Assembly (NCBI RefSeq): GCF_027797465.1
Contig: NZ_CP115608.1
Coordinates: 62,001 to 126,000 of the forward strand
Length of the DNA stretch: 64,000 nt
Direction of reading: 5' to 3'
Origin: Campylobacter sp. CN_NE2
GTDB taxonomy: Bacteria > Campylobacterota > Campylobacteria > Campylobacterales > Campylobacteraceae
Below the pieces are notes generated by a model. It was not told where the DNA came from. It ran no database searches and saw nothing but the letters and a program-made list of their open reading frames with translations. Within the stretch, counting starts at the first letter, position 1, and the number at the start of each line of letters is the position of its first letter. Positions 1 to 11,906 of the stretch are shown here, piece after piece. A program made the position numbers and the translations under genes.

Positions 1-2718
<2,718 letters not shown>

Positions 2719-2723
2719 CTTCC

Positions 2724-2752
2724 AAAGGCGGGGCAATAGCTCCACCTTTTTT
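2724..2752 (+). terminator. Rho-independent terminator after rpoC
   Basis: A stem AAAGGCGGGGC / GCTCCACCTTT with one mismatch, loop AATA, is followed by a run of T. It lies 6 bases after the rpoC stop, where a terminator is expected. Confidence 0.7.
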
Positions 2753-2768
2753 AAATTTGGGAGATATT

Positions 2769-3155
2769 ATGAGAAGTTATACAAATTTTGGGCTTTTAAT
2801 TTTGCGTTTGGCGCTTGGCGTTTGCCTTTTTATGCACGGCGTTGCAAAGATAATGAACGGCATTGGTGGCGTAAAAAGTATGCTTGTAGCAAAAAATATC
2901 CCTGAATTTGTAGCTTATGGTGTCTATTTGGGCGAGATTGTTGCGCCTGTGATGATTATTCTTGGGCTATTTTGCCGAATCGGTGCCTTGCTAGTTTTAG
3001 GACTATGTGGCATTATACTTTATGTTGCTTACCCTGATTTAACTGCGATGAGCTCTCACGGCGGTTTTGCAGCCGAAATTTTATACCTTTATATCGGAAT
3101 TTCTTTTTGTTTGCTAGTCTGCGGCGGCGGACGCTTTGCGATTATTAAAGATTGA
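2769..3155 (+). CDS. DoxX family membrane protein
   Basis: A small integral membrane protein of 129 residues with four hydrophobic segments, matching the DoxX family. The N-terminal part has LRLALGVCLFMHGVAKI, the usual first helix with a conserved His-Gly, followed by the GEIVAPVMIILGL and RIGALLVLGL helices. DoxX proteins sit in the inner membrane; some are linked to thiol or quinone redox balance, but no specific function can be claimed here. I chose ATG 2769 over an upstream TTG because GGGAGA lies at the right distance. It stands alone between the rpoC terminator and the toxin-antitoxin locus. Confidence 0.85.
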   Translation: MRSYTNFGLLILRLALGVCLFMHGVAKIMNGIGGVKSMLVAKNIPEFVAYGVYLGEIVAPVMIILGLFCRIGALLVLGLCGIILYVAYPDLTAMSSHGGFAAEILYLYIGISFCLLVCGGGRFAIIKD

Positions 3156-3182
3156 ATTTATAATTTATTTTGACATTTCTTA

Positions 3183-3236
3183 TTTGTATGAATTAAAAAT
3201 ATGATATAATACAAAATCAATTAAATTTCATACAAA
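3183..3236 (+). promoter_or_regulatory. Promoter and inverted-repeat operator of the toxin-antitoxin locus
   Basis: TTTGTATGAA (3183-3192) and TTCATACAAA (3227-3236) form a perfect 10 bp inverted repeat around a -10 box TATAAT (3205-3210). The right arm abuts the ribosome-binding site AAAGGA of the antitoxin. Such an arrangement is expected for autorepression by a RelB/DinJ-type antitoxin; binding itself is inferred. Confidence 0.6.
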
Positions 3237-3246
3237 AGGATTTAAA

Positions 3247-3534
3247 ATGGCTACAAGTTTAATACAATTAAGAGTAGATGAAAAATTAAAAAAACAAGCA
3301 GATGAGTTGTTTGCTGATTTGGGACTTGATACCACAACGGCCCTTAGAATATTTTTAAAACAAGCCTTAAAAGTAGGCGGTTTGCCGTTTAAGGTTTTGA
3401 AAGAAAAAAGAAATGGTTATTCATTAGACGAATCGCCGACTATCAAAAGACTTGACGGAGAATTTGAAAAGTTACCAAAAGCCCAACAAGAAGCCATAAT
3501 CAAAGAAGTAAGAGCCGAAATGTTTGGTGAATAA
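3247..3534 (+). CDS. RelB/DinJ family antitoxin
   Basis: A 95-residue protein with a ribbon-helix-helix start (LIQLRVDEKLKKQADELFADLG, shortened here as LIQLRVDEKLKKQ...) and the family's TTALRIFLKQALKVGGLPF helix. Antitoxins of this type bind DNA through the N-terminal half and wrap the toxin with the C-terminal half. The gene has a good ribosome-binding site, an inverted-repeat operator in front and a RelE-type toxin reading frame 1 base after its stop. The antitoxin frame is intact although the partner toxin is interrupted, so it may now only act as an orphan repressor or as an antidote to related toxins. Confidence 0.9.
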   Translation: MATSLIQLRVDEKLKKQADELFADLGLDTTTALRIFLKQALKVGGLPFKVLKEKRNGYSLDESPTIKRLDGEFEKLPKAQQEAIIKEVRAEMFGE

Positions 3535-3535
3535 A

Positions 3536-3811
3536 ATGTATAAAATCAATTTAAAAAACAAAGCCGAAAAAGGTCTAATCAAAATAGAAAAAGGCGATAA
3601 AAAGTCTGCTTTGAAAATACGAACATTTTTAAGAGAGCTTGAAAAAATAGAAAATCCATTTGCGTTGAAAAACTGTGGCAAAATGGAAGGATACGAAAAT
3701 CGCTGGAAATAGTATGTAGGAATTCATTACCGAGTAATCGGCGAAAAACACGATGATATACTGACAATCGAAGTTATCGAAATCACAACAAGAGAAAATG
3801 CGTATAAATAA
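3536..3811 (+). pseudogene. RelE/YafQ-type toxin interrupted by an in-frame TAG
   Basis: Reading from ATG 3536 gives 58 residues ending NRWK, then TAG at 3710-3712, then 32 more residues in the same frame (YVGIHYRVIG ... ITTRENAYK) to TAA at 3809-3811. The pieces on both sides are what a RelE-fold mRNA interferase should contain: the region after the stop holds the conserved V-G-x-Y-R-V-I strand and the C-terminal catalytic strand. Family members have one ordinary residue where the stop lies, so a single base change explains the break. The truncated product would lack the catalytic C-terminus. Alternatives are stop read-through or a sequencing error; I consider inactivation most likely. Confidence 0.85.
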
Positions 3812-3836
3812 AAATTCACAATGGTTTGGAATTGCG

Positions 3837-3852
3837 TTTTTTTTGATACAAT
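3837..3852 (+). promoter_or_regulatory. Promoter of the Sel1-repeat gene
   Basis: TTTTTTTTG followed by A and the -10 box TACAAT. This is the T-run/-10 architecture known for the main sigma factor in Campylobacter, located 30-odd bases before the ATG at 3884. Confidence 0.55.
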
Positions 3853-3883
3853 GCCGAATTTATAACAAAACAAAAGGATAAAA

Positions 3884-4813
3884 ATGAAAAAATTTGTATT
3901 ATTTAGTTTAATATTTGCAATAATGTTTGCAGACGAAGTTTCAAATTTAGAAACTTCTTGCGAAAAAGGCGACGGTAAAAGTTGCTACGAACTTGGGCTA
4001 TTGTATGGACAAAATAGAAAAGTTATAGTTGATAAATCAGACAATAATGATAGATATAACAAAGCAATACAATATTTTGAAAAAGGCTGTAATGGTAATA
4101 ACGCCGAAGCGTGTGCCGCATTATCTAGTTATTATAGTAATGGTATTTGGATAGAAAAAGATGAAGAAAAAGCAAAAGAGCTGTTTCAAAAATCTATGAA
4201 TTTGTATGAAAAAGATTGCGAAAAAGATATAGCAAGAAGTTGCGATTTACTGGCTGATATGCATGATAATCGAGATAAATCAATAGAATTAAGACAAAAA
4301 GCCGAAAAGTTATATTCTATCGAGTGCGAAAACAATAACGCAGAAGCATGTTTGTATTTAGGAAGTATGTATGATGAACATAGTTTTTCTACTGGTATAG
4401 AAAACAATTTTGACAAGTCGTTAAATTTATATGAAAAAAGTTGTGAGCTTGGGAATTCTGATGCTTGTTATAGTGCATACGCTCAGTATGCTACACAAAC
4501 CAAAGTGCAGAATAAAGAAAAAGCCGATGAATTTGCTATAAAATCTTGCGAATTAGGATACGATATAGCCTGTAACGATTTGGGTTTTTTATATAATAAT
4601 GACAATAATAAAACAGAATCTAGAAAGTATTATAAAAAATCTTGTGAATTTGGTTTTAATGATAATTGTAGTAAGGTTTGTTACGATTTAGGTTCAGAAC
4701 ACGATTACGATTATAAATCAGAAGGCTATAAAACAGAAGCTCAAAAATATTGCAAAAAAGCTTGTGAGCTTGGAGATAAAGGCAGTTGTGATAGTTACGA
4801 AAATTCTAAATAA
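3884..4813 (+). CDS. Secreted cysteine-rich Sel1-like repeat protein
   Basis: A 309-residue protein with a short signal peptide (KKFVLFSLIFAIMFADE) followed by about eight Sel1-like repeats. Nearly every repeat contains a pair of cysteines spaced C-x7-C, for example SCEKGDGKSC, GCNGNNAEAC, SCELGNSDAC and ACELGDKGSC. This is the pattern of Helicobacter cysteine-rich proteins (Hcp) and their Campylobacter relatives, in which each repeat is pinned by a disulfide in the periplasm. Some members were reported to bind penicillin-like substrates or to interact with the host; function here is unknown. It lies between the toxin-antitoxin remnant and a palindromic repeat, that is, in the one accessory patch between rpoC and rpsL. 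Confidence 0.85.
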   Translation: MKKFVLFSLIFAIMFADEVSNLETSCEKGDGKSCYELGLLYGQNRKVIVDKSDNNDRYNKAIQYFEKGCNGNNAEACAALSSYYSNGIWIEKDEEKAKELFQKSMNLYEKDCEKDIARSCDLLADMHDNRDKSIELRQKAEKLYSIECENNNAEACLYLGSMYDEHSFSTGIENNFDKSLNLYEKSCELGNSDACYSAYAQYATQTKVQNKEKADEFAIKSCELGYDIACNDLGFLYNNDNNKTESRKYYKKSCEFGFNDNCSKVCYDLGSEHDYDYKSEGYKTEAQKYCKKACELGDKGSCDSYENSK

Positions 4814-4824
4814 TTTTTAGATAG

Positions 4825-4892
4825 GTAGGGTGGGGCATCCTTGCCCACCGAAAAATTTGGCAACCTTATGGTGGGCGAAACGCCCATCCTAC
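4825..4892 (+). repeat. Palindromic repeat, GTAGGGTGGGC family, copy A
   Basis: The element has two hairpins: GGTGGGGCATCCTTGCCCACC and GGTGGGCGAAACGCCCATCC, joined by an A/T linker with AAAAATTTGG. Its ends GTAGGGTGGG and CCCATCCTAC are inverted repeats. It sits directly after the Sel1-repeat gene. Related copies are at 8132, 9230, 31634 and 32802. Confidence 0.9.
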
Positions 4893-4960
4893 ATTTTAAA
4901 TTTAATAGACAAAATATTTCATTTCTTAGAAAAAGCATAAATTCATAGTAGTTTAAGTAT

Positions 4961-4974
4961 TTTTTTTGTAAAAT
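4961..4974 (+). promoter_or_regulatory. Promoter of the rpsL operon
   Basis: TTTTTTTG directly followed by the -10 box TAAAAT (4969-4974), the Campylobacter -16/-10 consensus. It is 46 bases upstream of the rpsL start. Confidence 0.6.
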
Positions 4975-5020
4975 CAATCTCTTTTTTATTTAATAAATTT
5001 TTTGATGAAAGGAATTTACT

Positions 5021-5395
5021 GTGCCAACCATAAATCAATTGGTCAGAAAAGAGCGCAAAAAAGTGAATGTAAAGTCAAAATCACCTGCGCTAAAAGAGTG
5101 TCCTCAAAGACGCGGAGTTTGCACCAGAGTTTATACAACAACTCCTAAAAAACCAAACTCAGCTTTGAGAAAAGTTGCCAAAGTAAGGCTAACAAGCGGT
5201 TTTGAAGTCATCAGCTATATCGGCGGTGAAGGTCATAACCTACAAGAACACAGCATTGTTCTAGTTCGCGGCGGTCGTGTAAAAGACTTACCGGGCGTTA
5301 AATATCACATCGTTCGTGGTGCGCTTGATACCGCAGGTGTCGCAAAAAGAACAGTTTCTAGATCTAAATACGGTGCTAAACGCCCTAAAAAATAG
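5021..5395 (+). CDS. rpsL: 30S ribosomal protein S12
   Basis: S12 of the small ribosomal subunit, 124 residues, normal length. It starts with GTG behind GAAAGGA. The decoding-centre loops are intact: [13 protein letters not shown] and [11 protein letters not shown]. The lysines that give streptomycin resistance when mutated (equivalents of Lys43 and Lys88) are wild type. It leads the str operon rpsL-rpsG-fusA; no tuf gene follows. Confidence 0.98.
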   Translation: MPTINQLVRKERKKVNVKSKSPALKECPQRRGVCTRVYTTTPKKPNSALRKVAKVRLTSGFEVISYIGGEGHNLQEHSIVLVRGGRVKDLPGVKYHIVRGALDTAGVAKRTVSRSKYGAKRPKK

Positions 5396-5457
5396 TTTAG
5401 CTAAGACAGATTTAACCCTTAGTTTTGGTTAAATTTGAGTAAAATTTTCAAATTTGA

Positions 5458-5940
<483 letters not shown>

Positions 5941-5950
5941 GGAGTAAATC

Positions 5951-8026
5951 ATGGCAAGAAAAACTCCTTTAAACCGAGTTAGAAATATCGGTATCGCTGC
6001 TCACATCGACGCCGGTAAAACAACAACAAGCGAAAGAATTCTATTTTTCACAGGTATGAGCCATAAAATCGGCGAAGTGCATGAGGGTGCTGCTACTATG
6101 GACTGGATGGAGCAAGAAAGAGAAAGAGGTATTACTATTACTTCTGCTGCGACAACTTGCTTTTGGAATGATCACCAAATCAACCTAATCGACACCCCGG
6201 GACACGTTGATTTTACTATCGAAGTTGAACGCTCTATGCGTGTTTTAGATGGCGCTGTGTCAGTATTTTGTTCAGTCGGCGGTGTTCAACCACAAAGTGA
6301 AACCGTTTGGCGCCAAGCAAACAAATATCATGTTCCAAGAATCGTTTTTGTAAATAAAATGGACCGCGTAGGTGCAAATTTTTACAATGTTGAAGCTCAA
6401 ATCAAAAACAGACTAAAAGCAAATCCTGTTCCGATTCAAATTCCAATCGGCGCAGAAGATACTTTTAAAGGCGTAGTTGATTTAGTAACTATGAAAGCTC
6501 TTACTTGGGACGACGCAAAAGGTCCAAGTGCGCCAGAAGTCGGCGAAATTCCAGCTGAACTAAAAGACAAAGCAGAAGAATATAGAAGCAAACTAGTTGA
6601 AGCAGTTGCCGAAACTGACGAAGCTTTAATGGAAAAATATTTCAACGGCGAAGAATTAAGCGAAGCAGAGATCAAAAAAGGTATCAAAAAAGGTTGTTTA
6701 GAGCTTAGCATTATCCCTATGATGTGCGGAACTGCGTTTAAAAACAAAGGCGTTCAACCATTGCTTGATGCTGTTGTTGATTATCTACCTGCGCCTGATG
6801 AAGTTCCTGCGATTCGCGGCGAATACGAAGACGGAAGCGAAACAGAAGTTTTATCTACTGATGACGGAGCGTTTGCAGGTCTTGGATTTAAGATTATGAC
6901 TGACCCGTTTGTAGGACAACTAACTTTCGTTCGTGTTTATCGTGGTGTGCTAGAAAGCGGTAGCTATGTTTATAACACAGGTAAAAACAAAAAAGAGCGT
7001 ATCGGTCGTTTGCTACGAATGCACTCAAACAAAAGAGAAGAAATCAAAGAACTTTACGCAGGTGAAATCGGCGCTATCGTGGGCTTAAAAGATACGCTTA
7101 CGGGCGATACACTAGCAGATGAAAAAGATAAAGTTATCTTAGAACGCATGGAATTCCCTGATCCTGTTATTAGCGTTGCTGTTGAGCCAAAAACAAAAGC
7201 AGACCAAGAAAAAATGGGTATCGCGCTTCAAAAACTTGCACAAGAAGATCCAAGCTTCCGTGTGGCAACAGATGAAGAAAGCGGTCAAACTATCATCTCA
7301 GGTATGGGCGAACTTCACCTTGAAATCATCGTCGATCGTATGTTACGCGAATTTAAAGTCGAAGCAGAAGTAGGACAACCGCAAGTTGCTTACCGCGAAA
7401 CTATTCGCAAAACTATCGAACAAGAATACAAATACGCAAAACAATCAGGCGGTCGCGGTCAATACGGACATGTTTTCTTGCGCTTAGAGCCAAAAGAGCC
7501 GGGCAGCGGTTATGAATTTGTAAATGACATCAAAGGTGGTGCTATTCCAAAAGAATATATCCCTGCTGTTGATAAAGGTTGCCAAGAAGCTATGCAAAAC
7601 GGCGTTTTGGCGGGTTATCCTGTCGAAGATGTTAAAGTTACCGTTTATGACGGAAGCTTCCACGAAGTCGATAGCTCTGAAATGGCGTTTAAACTAGCTG
7701 CTTCAATGGGCTTTAAAGAAGGCGCTAGAAAAGCAGGTGCTGTAATCTTAGAGCCTATGATGAAAGTCGAAGTAGAAACCCCAGAAGAGTATATGGGTGA
7801 TGTTATCGGCGATTTAAATAAACGACGCGGTCAAGTAAATAATATGAGCGAACGCGGCGGAAATAAAATCATCGACGCATTTTGTCCGCTTTCAGAAATG
7901 TTTGGTTACTCTACTGACCTTAGAAGCCAAACACAAGGTCGTGCGACTTACTCTATGGAATTTGACCACTACGATGAAGTTCCAAAAAATGTAAGCGAAG
8001 AAATCATCAAAAAACGCAATGGCTAA
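5951..8026 (+). CDS. fusA: Elongation factor G
   Basis: GTPase that drives translocation on the ribosome, 691 residues, full length. GTP-binding motifs are [13 protein letters not shown] (G1), DTPGHVDF (G3) and NKMD (G4). Domains II to V follow, including the domain IV stretch GGRGQYGHV. The gene is the last of the str operon, 10 bases after rpsG, with ribosome-binding site AAGGAG, and is followed by a strong terminator hairpin. Confidence 0.98.
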   Translation: MARKTPLNRVRNIGIAAHIDAGKTTTSERILFFTGMSHKIGEVHEGAATMDWMEQERERGITITSAATTCFWNDHQINLIDTPGHVDFTIEVERSMRVLDGAVSVFCSVGGVQPQSETVWRQANKYHVPRIVFVNKMDRVGANFYNVEAQIKNRLKANPVPIQIPIGAEDTFKGVVDLVTMKALTWDDAKGPSAPEVGEIPAELKDKAEEYRSKLVEAVAETDEALMEKYFNGEELSEAEIKKGIKKGCLELSIIPMMCGTAFKNKGVQPLLDAVVDYLPAPDEVPAIRGEYEDGSETEVLSTDDGAFAGLGFKIMTDPFVGQLTFVRVYRGVLESGSYVYNTGKNKKERIGRLLRMHSNKREEIKELYAGEIGAIVGLKDTLTGDTLADEKDKVILERMEFPDPVISVAVEPKTKADQEKMGIALQKLAQEDPSFRVATDEESGQTIISGMGELHLEIIVDRMLREFKVEAEVGQPQVAYRETIRKTIEQEYKYAKQSGGRGQYGHVFLRLEPKEPGSGYEFVNDIKGGAIPKEYIPAVDKGCQEAMQNGVLAGYPVEDVKVTVYDGSFHEVDSSEMAFKLAASMGFKEGARKAGAVILEPMMKVEVETPEEYMGDVIGDLNKRRGQVNNMSERGGNKIIDAFCPLSEMFGYSTDLRSQTQGRATYSMEFDHYDEVPKNVSEEIIKKRNG

Positions 8027-8051
8027 AATTTAGCTAGTTTTAATACTTTTT

Positions 8052-8094
8052 AAGCGGAGAATTCGGCGAATTTGCTGAATTCTTCGCTTTTTTT
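8052..8094 (+). terminator. Terminator of the str operon
   Basis: AAGCGGAGAATTC pairs with GAATTCTTCGCTT (one G-U pair) and is followed by a T-run, 25 bases after fusA. Confidence 0.85.
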
Positions 8095-8131
8095 ATGCTT
8101 TAATTTTGCTTTTAATTAAATTTATAAAAGC

Positions 8132-8197
8132 GTAGGGTGGGCATCCTTGCCCACCGAAAAATTTGATAACCTTATGGTGGGCAAATGCCCACCATAC
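8132..8197 (+). repeat. Palindromic repeat, GTAGGGTGGGC family, copy B
   Basis: Same structure as copy A: GGTGGGCATCCTTGCCCACC hairpin, AAAAATTTGATAACC linker, then GGTGGGCAAATGCCCACC. It lies upstream of the unknown gene at 8260 in the same orientation as copy C downstream of it, so the gene is flanked by 66 bp direct repeats. Confidence 0.92.
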
Positions 8198-8259
8198 AAA
8201 TAAAGTAGAAATAATTTTGCAATTTAAAATCTCTTTGCTTGTATTAAAAAGGAAATAAA

Positions 8260-9228
8260 ATGGAAAATTGGAAAATTAAATTGTTTATAATAGGTACCTA
8301 TATTTTAATAGCATCTTGTTATGTTTTTTACAAAAATTATAATATTGCTAATGAAAGAGAACAAGATAGGCAAGATAGGGAGTATTTTTATAATCATAAC
8401 GCAACATTTGAAGAAATAACGGAAAATGGCAAAGTAAGCGTTAAAGAGTTGGTAGAGCAAAATTTAAGAGACCATTTGCAAAAACTGTATAAGCTTGATA
8501 ATTTTAGCGAAGATGAAATTAAGACAATGAGGCACATAAGGGGCGATTGGAAACTTAGAAACACATACTCGGATTATCAGGATTGCACATTGTATAATAG
8601 TAGCAAGACAAATTGTAGATTTTGGAAAATAGATAAAAATTTAAATTTAGAAAAATTGATGAATATCGTATCTAAAATTTGCGATAACAATGGTAGTGTT
8701 AAAGCAAATTATGAAGAAATTTTAGAAAGTAATCCGCTACCAAAAAAAGAGTTATTTGACCCGTTCGCACAAAAAGATTTAATCGATGAAAACGGAGATT
8801 TTATAGAAAATTTTATATACATTAAGCCATTTTTTTATAAAGGTTTTCAGATTGACTTTTTTACTAATTATGCGTTTATTGAAAAAAGAAATAAGCGATA
8901 CTATGTGCTTATTCCACAAAATCCACATTTTACTGTTTTTGCGTCAGAATTGTTAGACGATAGAATTGATTTTGGAAGAGTTTGTAGGCACTATAAAAAC
9001 ATTTATGATAAAAGTATAGACGAGTTAGAAGAATTCTACTATTTCAAAAAAATAGCGATTCACGATAAAAGTTATACGGCTAAGATTGCAGATTACGAAA
9101 GATTTTCAGAAGCACGATATAGTAGCGAATTCGACTTTGAAATATCTACCAAATGGAAAGAAAAAATTAACAAGATAAAAAATTTAGAAAATAAACTTCA
9201 ATATAAAGGAGAGAACGATGAGTTTTAG
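8260..9228 (+). CDS. Unknown membrane-anchored protein bracketed by repeats
   Basis: A 322-residue protein that I do not recognise. Residues 7-25 form one hydrophobic helix (KLFIIGTYILIASCYVFY), and the remainder is a polar, lysine- and aromatic-rich domain, so it is probably anchored in the inner membrane with the bulk in the periplasm. It has three cysteines in the stretch QDCTLYNSSKTNCRFW and later KICDNNG. No signal for an enzyme family is visible. The ribosome-binding site AAAAGGA precedes the ATG. Palindromic repeats B and C flank it; its stop lies only 1 base before copy C. It interrupts an otherwise core region between fusA and a flavin reductase gene, which suggests acquired cargo. 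Confidence 0.75.
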   Translation: MENWKIKLFIIGTYILIASCYVFYKNYNIANEREQDRQDREYFYNHNATFEEITENGKVSVKELVEQNLRDHLQKLYKLDNFSEDEIKTMRHIRGDWKLRNTYSDYQDCTLYNSSKTNCRFWKIDKNLNLEKLMNIVSKICDNNGSVKANYEEILESNPLPKKELFDPFAQKDLIDENGDFIENFIYIKPFFYKGFQIDFFTNYAFIEKRNKRYYVLIPQNPHFTVFASELLDDRIDFGRVCRHYKNIYDKSIDELEEFYYFKKIAIHDKSYTAKIADYERFSEARYSSEFDFEISTKWKEKINKIKNLENKLQYKGENDEF

Positions 9229-9229
9229 C

Positions 9230-9294
9230 GTAGGGTGGGCATCCTTGCCCACCGAAAAATTTGATAATCTTATGGTAGGCATTTGCCACCCTAC
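9230..9294 (+). repeat. Palindromic repeat, GTAGGGTGGGC family, copy C
   Basis: GGTGGGCATCCTTGCCCACC hairpin, AAAAATTTGATAATC linker, then a slightly decayed second arm GGTAGGCATTTGCCACC ending CTAC. Nearly identical to copy B in its first 40 bases. Confidence 0.92.
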
Positions 9295-9438
9295 AATAAA
9301 TTTAAAAAAATCAAGCACTAAATTTAAACATTAGCTACCGAGTTCGTTTTTTATACATTTTGCAATGGTAATGGAAAAAATTTGCAAATTTAAACAAAAA
9401 ATCGCTAGAATTTGCCTAATTTTTCAAAAGGAAAAACA

Positions 9439-9969
9439 ATGAGTTTTAAGTTTAACGAAGCCAAAATATCGGACTTAGACACAGTTTTAAAGCCGTTTTC
9501 AAGCGTAGGAAAAGAGTGGATGCTAGTTAGCGCAGGAACTAGCGAAAAATATCCGCTTTATAACACAATGACCGCTTCATGGGGTGGTTTTGGCTATCTT
9601 TGGGAAAAGCCGGTGGCGCACATCTACATCCGTCCGCAACGCCACACCTTTAAATTTAGCGAAGAGAACGAATTTATAAGCCTTTCGTTTTTTGGCGGTG
9701 GTCAGAAAAAGGCTCTTGGGTATTGTGGGAAAATAAGCGGAAAAGACGAAGACAAGGCGAAAAATATCGGCTTAAATGCAGTTTTGTTAGAGCGGGACTT
9801 AATCGGTTTTGAAGAAGCAAATTTGATACTAAAATGCAAAAAGCTTTATACAAGCTATCTTGAAGAAAAGAATTTTTTAAGCGATGAAATACCGAATTTT
9901 TGGTATCAAAACAAGGATTTTCACAGAGTTTATATTTGTGAGATTATGGGATTTTATACAAAAGAATAA
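9439..9969 (+). CDS. Flavin reductase-like protein
   Basis: A 176-residue protein of the flavin reductase-like / split-barrel FMN-binding fold. Typical features are the WMLVSAGTSEKYPLYNTMTA strand (shown partly: VSAGTSEKYPLYNTMTASWG), HIYIRPQRHTF and FISLSFFGGGQKKALGYCG. Such proteins bind FMN and reduce flavins or small substrates with NAD(P)H. I start at ATG 9439 because AAAAGGA stands right before it; an in-frame upstream start at 9412 has no such site. It converges on dnaJ and shares the terminator between them. Confidence 0.85.
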   Translation: MSFKFNEAKISDLDTVLKPFSSVGKEWMLVSAGTSEKYPLYNTMTASWGGFGYLWEKPVAHIYIRPQRHTFKFSEENEFISLSFFGGGQKKALGYCGKISGKDEDKAKNIGLNAVLLERDLIGFEEANLILKCKKLYTSYLEEKNFLSDEIPNFWYQNKDFHRVYICEIMGFYTKE

Positions 9970-9975
9970 AATTGT

Positions 9976-10012
9976 AAATTCGGCAAATTTGACATTTAAA
10001 TTTGCCGAATTT
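9976..10012. terminator. Bidirectional terminator between flavin reductase gene and dnaJ
   Basis: A perfect 15 bp inverted repeat AAATTCGGCAAATTT / AAATTTGCCGAATTT with loop GACATTT, flanked by A and T runs, lies between two convergent genes. Confidence 0.85.
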
Positions 10013-10014
10013 TT

Positions 10015-11109
10015 CTACTTAAACCAGCTTTTGATTTTATCAAAAAAGCTTTCGCCGTTGTCTTTTTCGAAGCTCTCTTGAAGCTCTTTTAAAAGCTCGG
10101 TTTGTCGCTCGTTTAGTTTTTTTGGCGTTTGGACTGAAATTTGCACTATCAAGCGACCTTTTTGCTTGGTTCGGATATTTTCCACGCCTTCGTTTTCGAT
10201 GATAAATTGCTCTTTGTCTTTGGTGCCGACTTTGAGTTTAAGCTCGGTTTTTCCGCTTGTCGTAGGCACTTCGATAGTCTCGCCCAGTATCGCCTGAGTG
10301 AAAAACACAGGCACTTCGATATACAAATCATCGCCTTCTCGCACGAAATGTTTATCTTCTTTTACGCGAATATTTACATACAAATCGCCTTTTTCGCCCG
10401 TTTTTGAGATATTTCCTTTCTCTGCAAGGCGAATTTTTAAGCCGTTATCCACGCCTTTTGGTATGTCAAATTTGACTTCTATGCTCTCTTCAACAAAACC
10501 TTGTCCGTGGCAATCGGAGCATTTGTTTTTGACGATTTCGCCGCTTCCGCCACAATGCGGACAAGTTTGGATATAGCTCATAAAACCTTGACGCCTTGCG
10601 AATTTACCGCTTCCGCCACAATGCGAACAACTCTCTTTTTTCTTATCTTTTGAGCCTGTTGCGTCGCAAGCCCCACATGGTTTTTTGATTTTGTATTTTA
10701 ACTCTTTGCTTACGCCAAAAACAGCTTCTTTGAAGCTTAAAGTTACGATAGTTTCAGTATCTAGCGGGTATGGATCTACGCTTTTTTGGCGTCTAGTGCC
10801 ACTAAATCCGCCACCGCCGAAAAATGACTCAAAAATATCACCTAAATTTATATCTTCAAAACCACCGCTAAATCCGCCAAAACCTGCGTTATTTACGCCT
10901 TCTTTGCCGTATCTATCATACATTCTGCGTTTGTTTTCATCGCTTAAAACTTGATAGGCTTCGTTGATTTCTTTAAATTTTTCTTCGGCTTCTTTGTCGC
11001 CTTGATTTCGGTCAGGGTGGTATTTAAGAGCTAGTTTTCTATAAGCTTTTTTAATTTCGTCAGAATTTGCTTCTCTTGTGATTTCTAAAATTTCATAATA
11101 ATCAGCCAA
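10015..11109 (-). CDS. dnaJ: Chaperone DnaJ
   Basis: Hsp40 co-chaperone that delivers unfolded proteins to DnaK, 364 residues. Domains in order: J-domain with HPDRN (about residue 31), Gly/Phe-rich segment, zinc-finger region with four C-x2-C-x-G-x-G type motifs ([32 protein letters not shown]), and the C-terminal substrate domain. It starts with TTG behind GGAG. It is divergent from racR, an arrangement I recall from C. jejuni, where RacR-regulated genes are linked to temperature response. Confidence 0.97.
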   Translation of the reverse strand: MADYYEILEITREANSDEIKKAYRKLALKYHPDRNQGDKEAEEKFKEINEAYQVLSDENKRRMYDRYGKEGVNNAGFGGFSGGFEDINLGDIFESFFGGGGFSGTRRQKSVDPYPLDTETIVTLSFKEAVFGVSKELKYKIKKPCGACDATGSKDKKKESCSHCGGSGKFARRQGFMSYIQTCPHCGGSGEIVKNKCSDCHGQGFVEESIEVKFDIPKGVDNGLKIRLAEKGNISKTGEKGDLYVNIRVKEDKHFVREGDDLYIEVPVFFTQAILGETIEVPTTSGKTELKLKVGTKDKEQFIIENEGVENIRTKQKGRLIVQISVQTPKKLNERQTELLKELQESFEKDNGESFFDKIKSWFK

Positions 11110-11193
11110 TTTTTAACTCCGCTTTGATTTTAATAAAACGCTTATTTTACCTAAATTACTTGAAAACTCAATAAATTTTTAACTAATTTTCTG

Positions 11194-11199
11194 TATAAT
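11194..11199 (+). promoter_or_regulatory. -10 box of the racR promoter
   Basis: TATAAT in the divergent dnaJ/racR region, preceded by TG-poor but T-rich sequence, 33 bases upstream of the racR start. Confidence 0.5.
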
Positions 11200-11231
11200 G
11201 TGCTACCAAAATTTTTAACAAAGGATAAATT

Positions 11232-11906
11232 ATGGTAAATGTTTTGATGATTGAAGATGATTCTGAGTTTGCAACGCTACTATCTGAGTATTTAAGCAAA
11301 TTTAATATTAAAGTTACAAACTACGAAGATCCGTATTTAGGGCTTAGTGCAGGGATTAAAAATTTTGATTTATTGATTTTGGATTTGACATTGCCGGGCA
11401 TTGACGGACTTGAAGTTTGCAAAGAAATTCGCGAAAAATATGATATTCCGATTATCATAAGTTCTGCTAGAAGCGATGTTAGCGATAGAGTCGTAGGACT
11501 TCAAATCGGAGCTGATGATTATATGCCAAAGCCGTATGATCCAAAAGAGATGCACGCAAGGATTATGAGCTTAATCCGCCGTTACCGAAAAACAAATGCC
11601 GAGAAAGAAGAAGTCGTCGCTGATAGCGTATTTAGAATCGATGAAAAAAGGCATGAAATTTATTTTGAAGATGAAGCTTTAACGCTAACTCCGGCTGAAT
11701 ATGAAATTTTAGAATACCTAATCAAACAACATAGCTTTTCAGTTTCAAGAGAACAGCTTGTTTATAACTGCAAAAGCCTAAAAGACAAGGATTCAAAAAG
11801 CCTTGATGTCATCATCGGTCGCCTTCGCACAAAAATCGGCGATAGCTCGAAAAATCCGAAATACATCTTTTCAGTTCGTGGGATAGGTTATAAACTTATC
11901 GGATGA
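11232..11906 (+). CDS. racR: Two-component response regulator RacR
   Basis: OmpR/PhoB-type regulator of 224 residues. The receiver has the acidic pocket EDD (residues 8-10), phospho-acceptor Asp51 in LLILDLTLPGIDG and Lys100 in MPKPYDP. The C-terminal winged helix includes LTPAEYEILEYL and the recognition-helix region VIIGRLRTKIG. The gene order dnaJ, racR, racS, recR is that of C. jejuni, where RacRS responds to temperature and to low oxygen with alternative electron acceptors. Its stop overlaps the start of racS by 4 bases. The orthology call is based on synteny and family. Confidence 0.88.
   Translation: MVNVLMIEDDSEFATLLSEYLSKFNIKVTNYEDPYLGLSAGIKNFDLLILDLTLPGIDGLEVCKEIREKYDIPIIISSARSDVSDRVVGLQIGADDYMPKPYDPKEMHARIMSLIRRYRKTNAEKEEVVADSVFRIDEKRHEIYFEDEALTLTPAEYEILEYLIKQHSFSVSREQLVYNCKSLKDKDSKSLDVIIGRLRTKIGDSSKNPKYIFSVRGIGYKLIG

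Noticed and set aside
5021-5395. Streptomycin-resistance substitution in S12
   Set aside because: Both critical lysines are wild type.
11390-11555. Minus-strand frame of 61 residues opposite racR
   Set aside because: Shadow of the receiver domain with no ribosome-binding site or family features.
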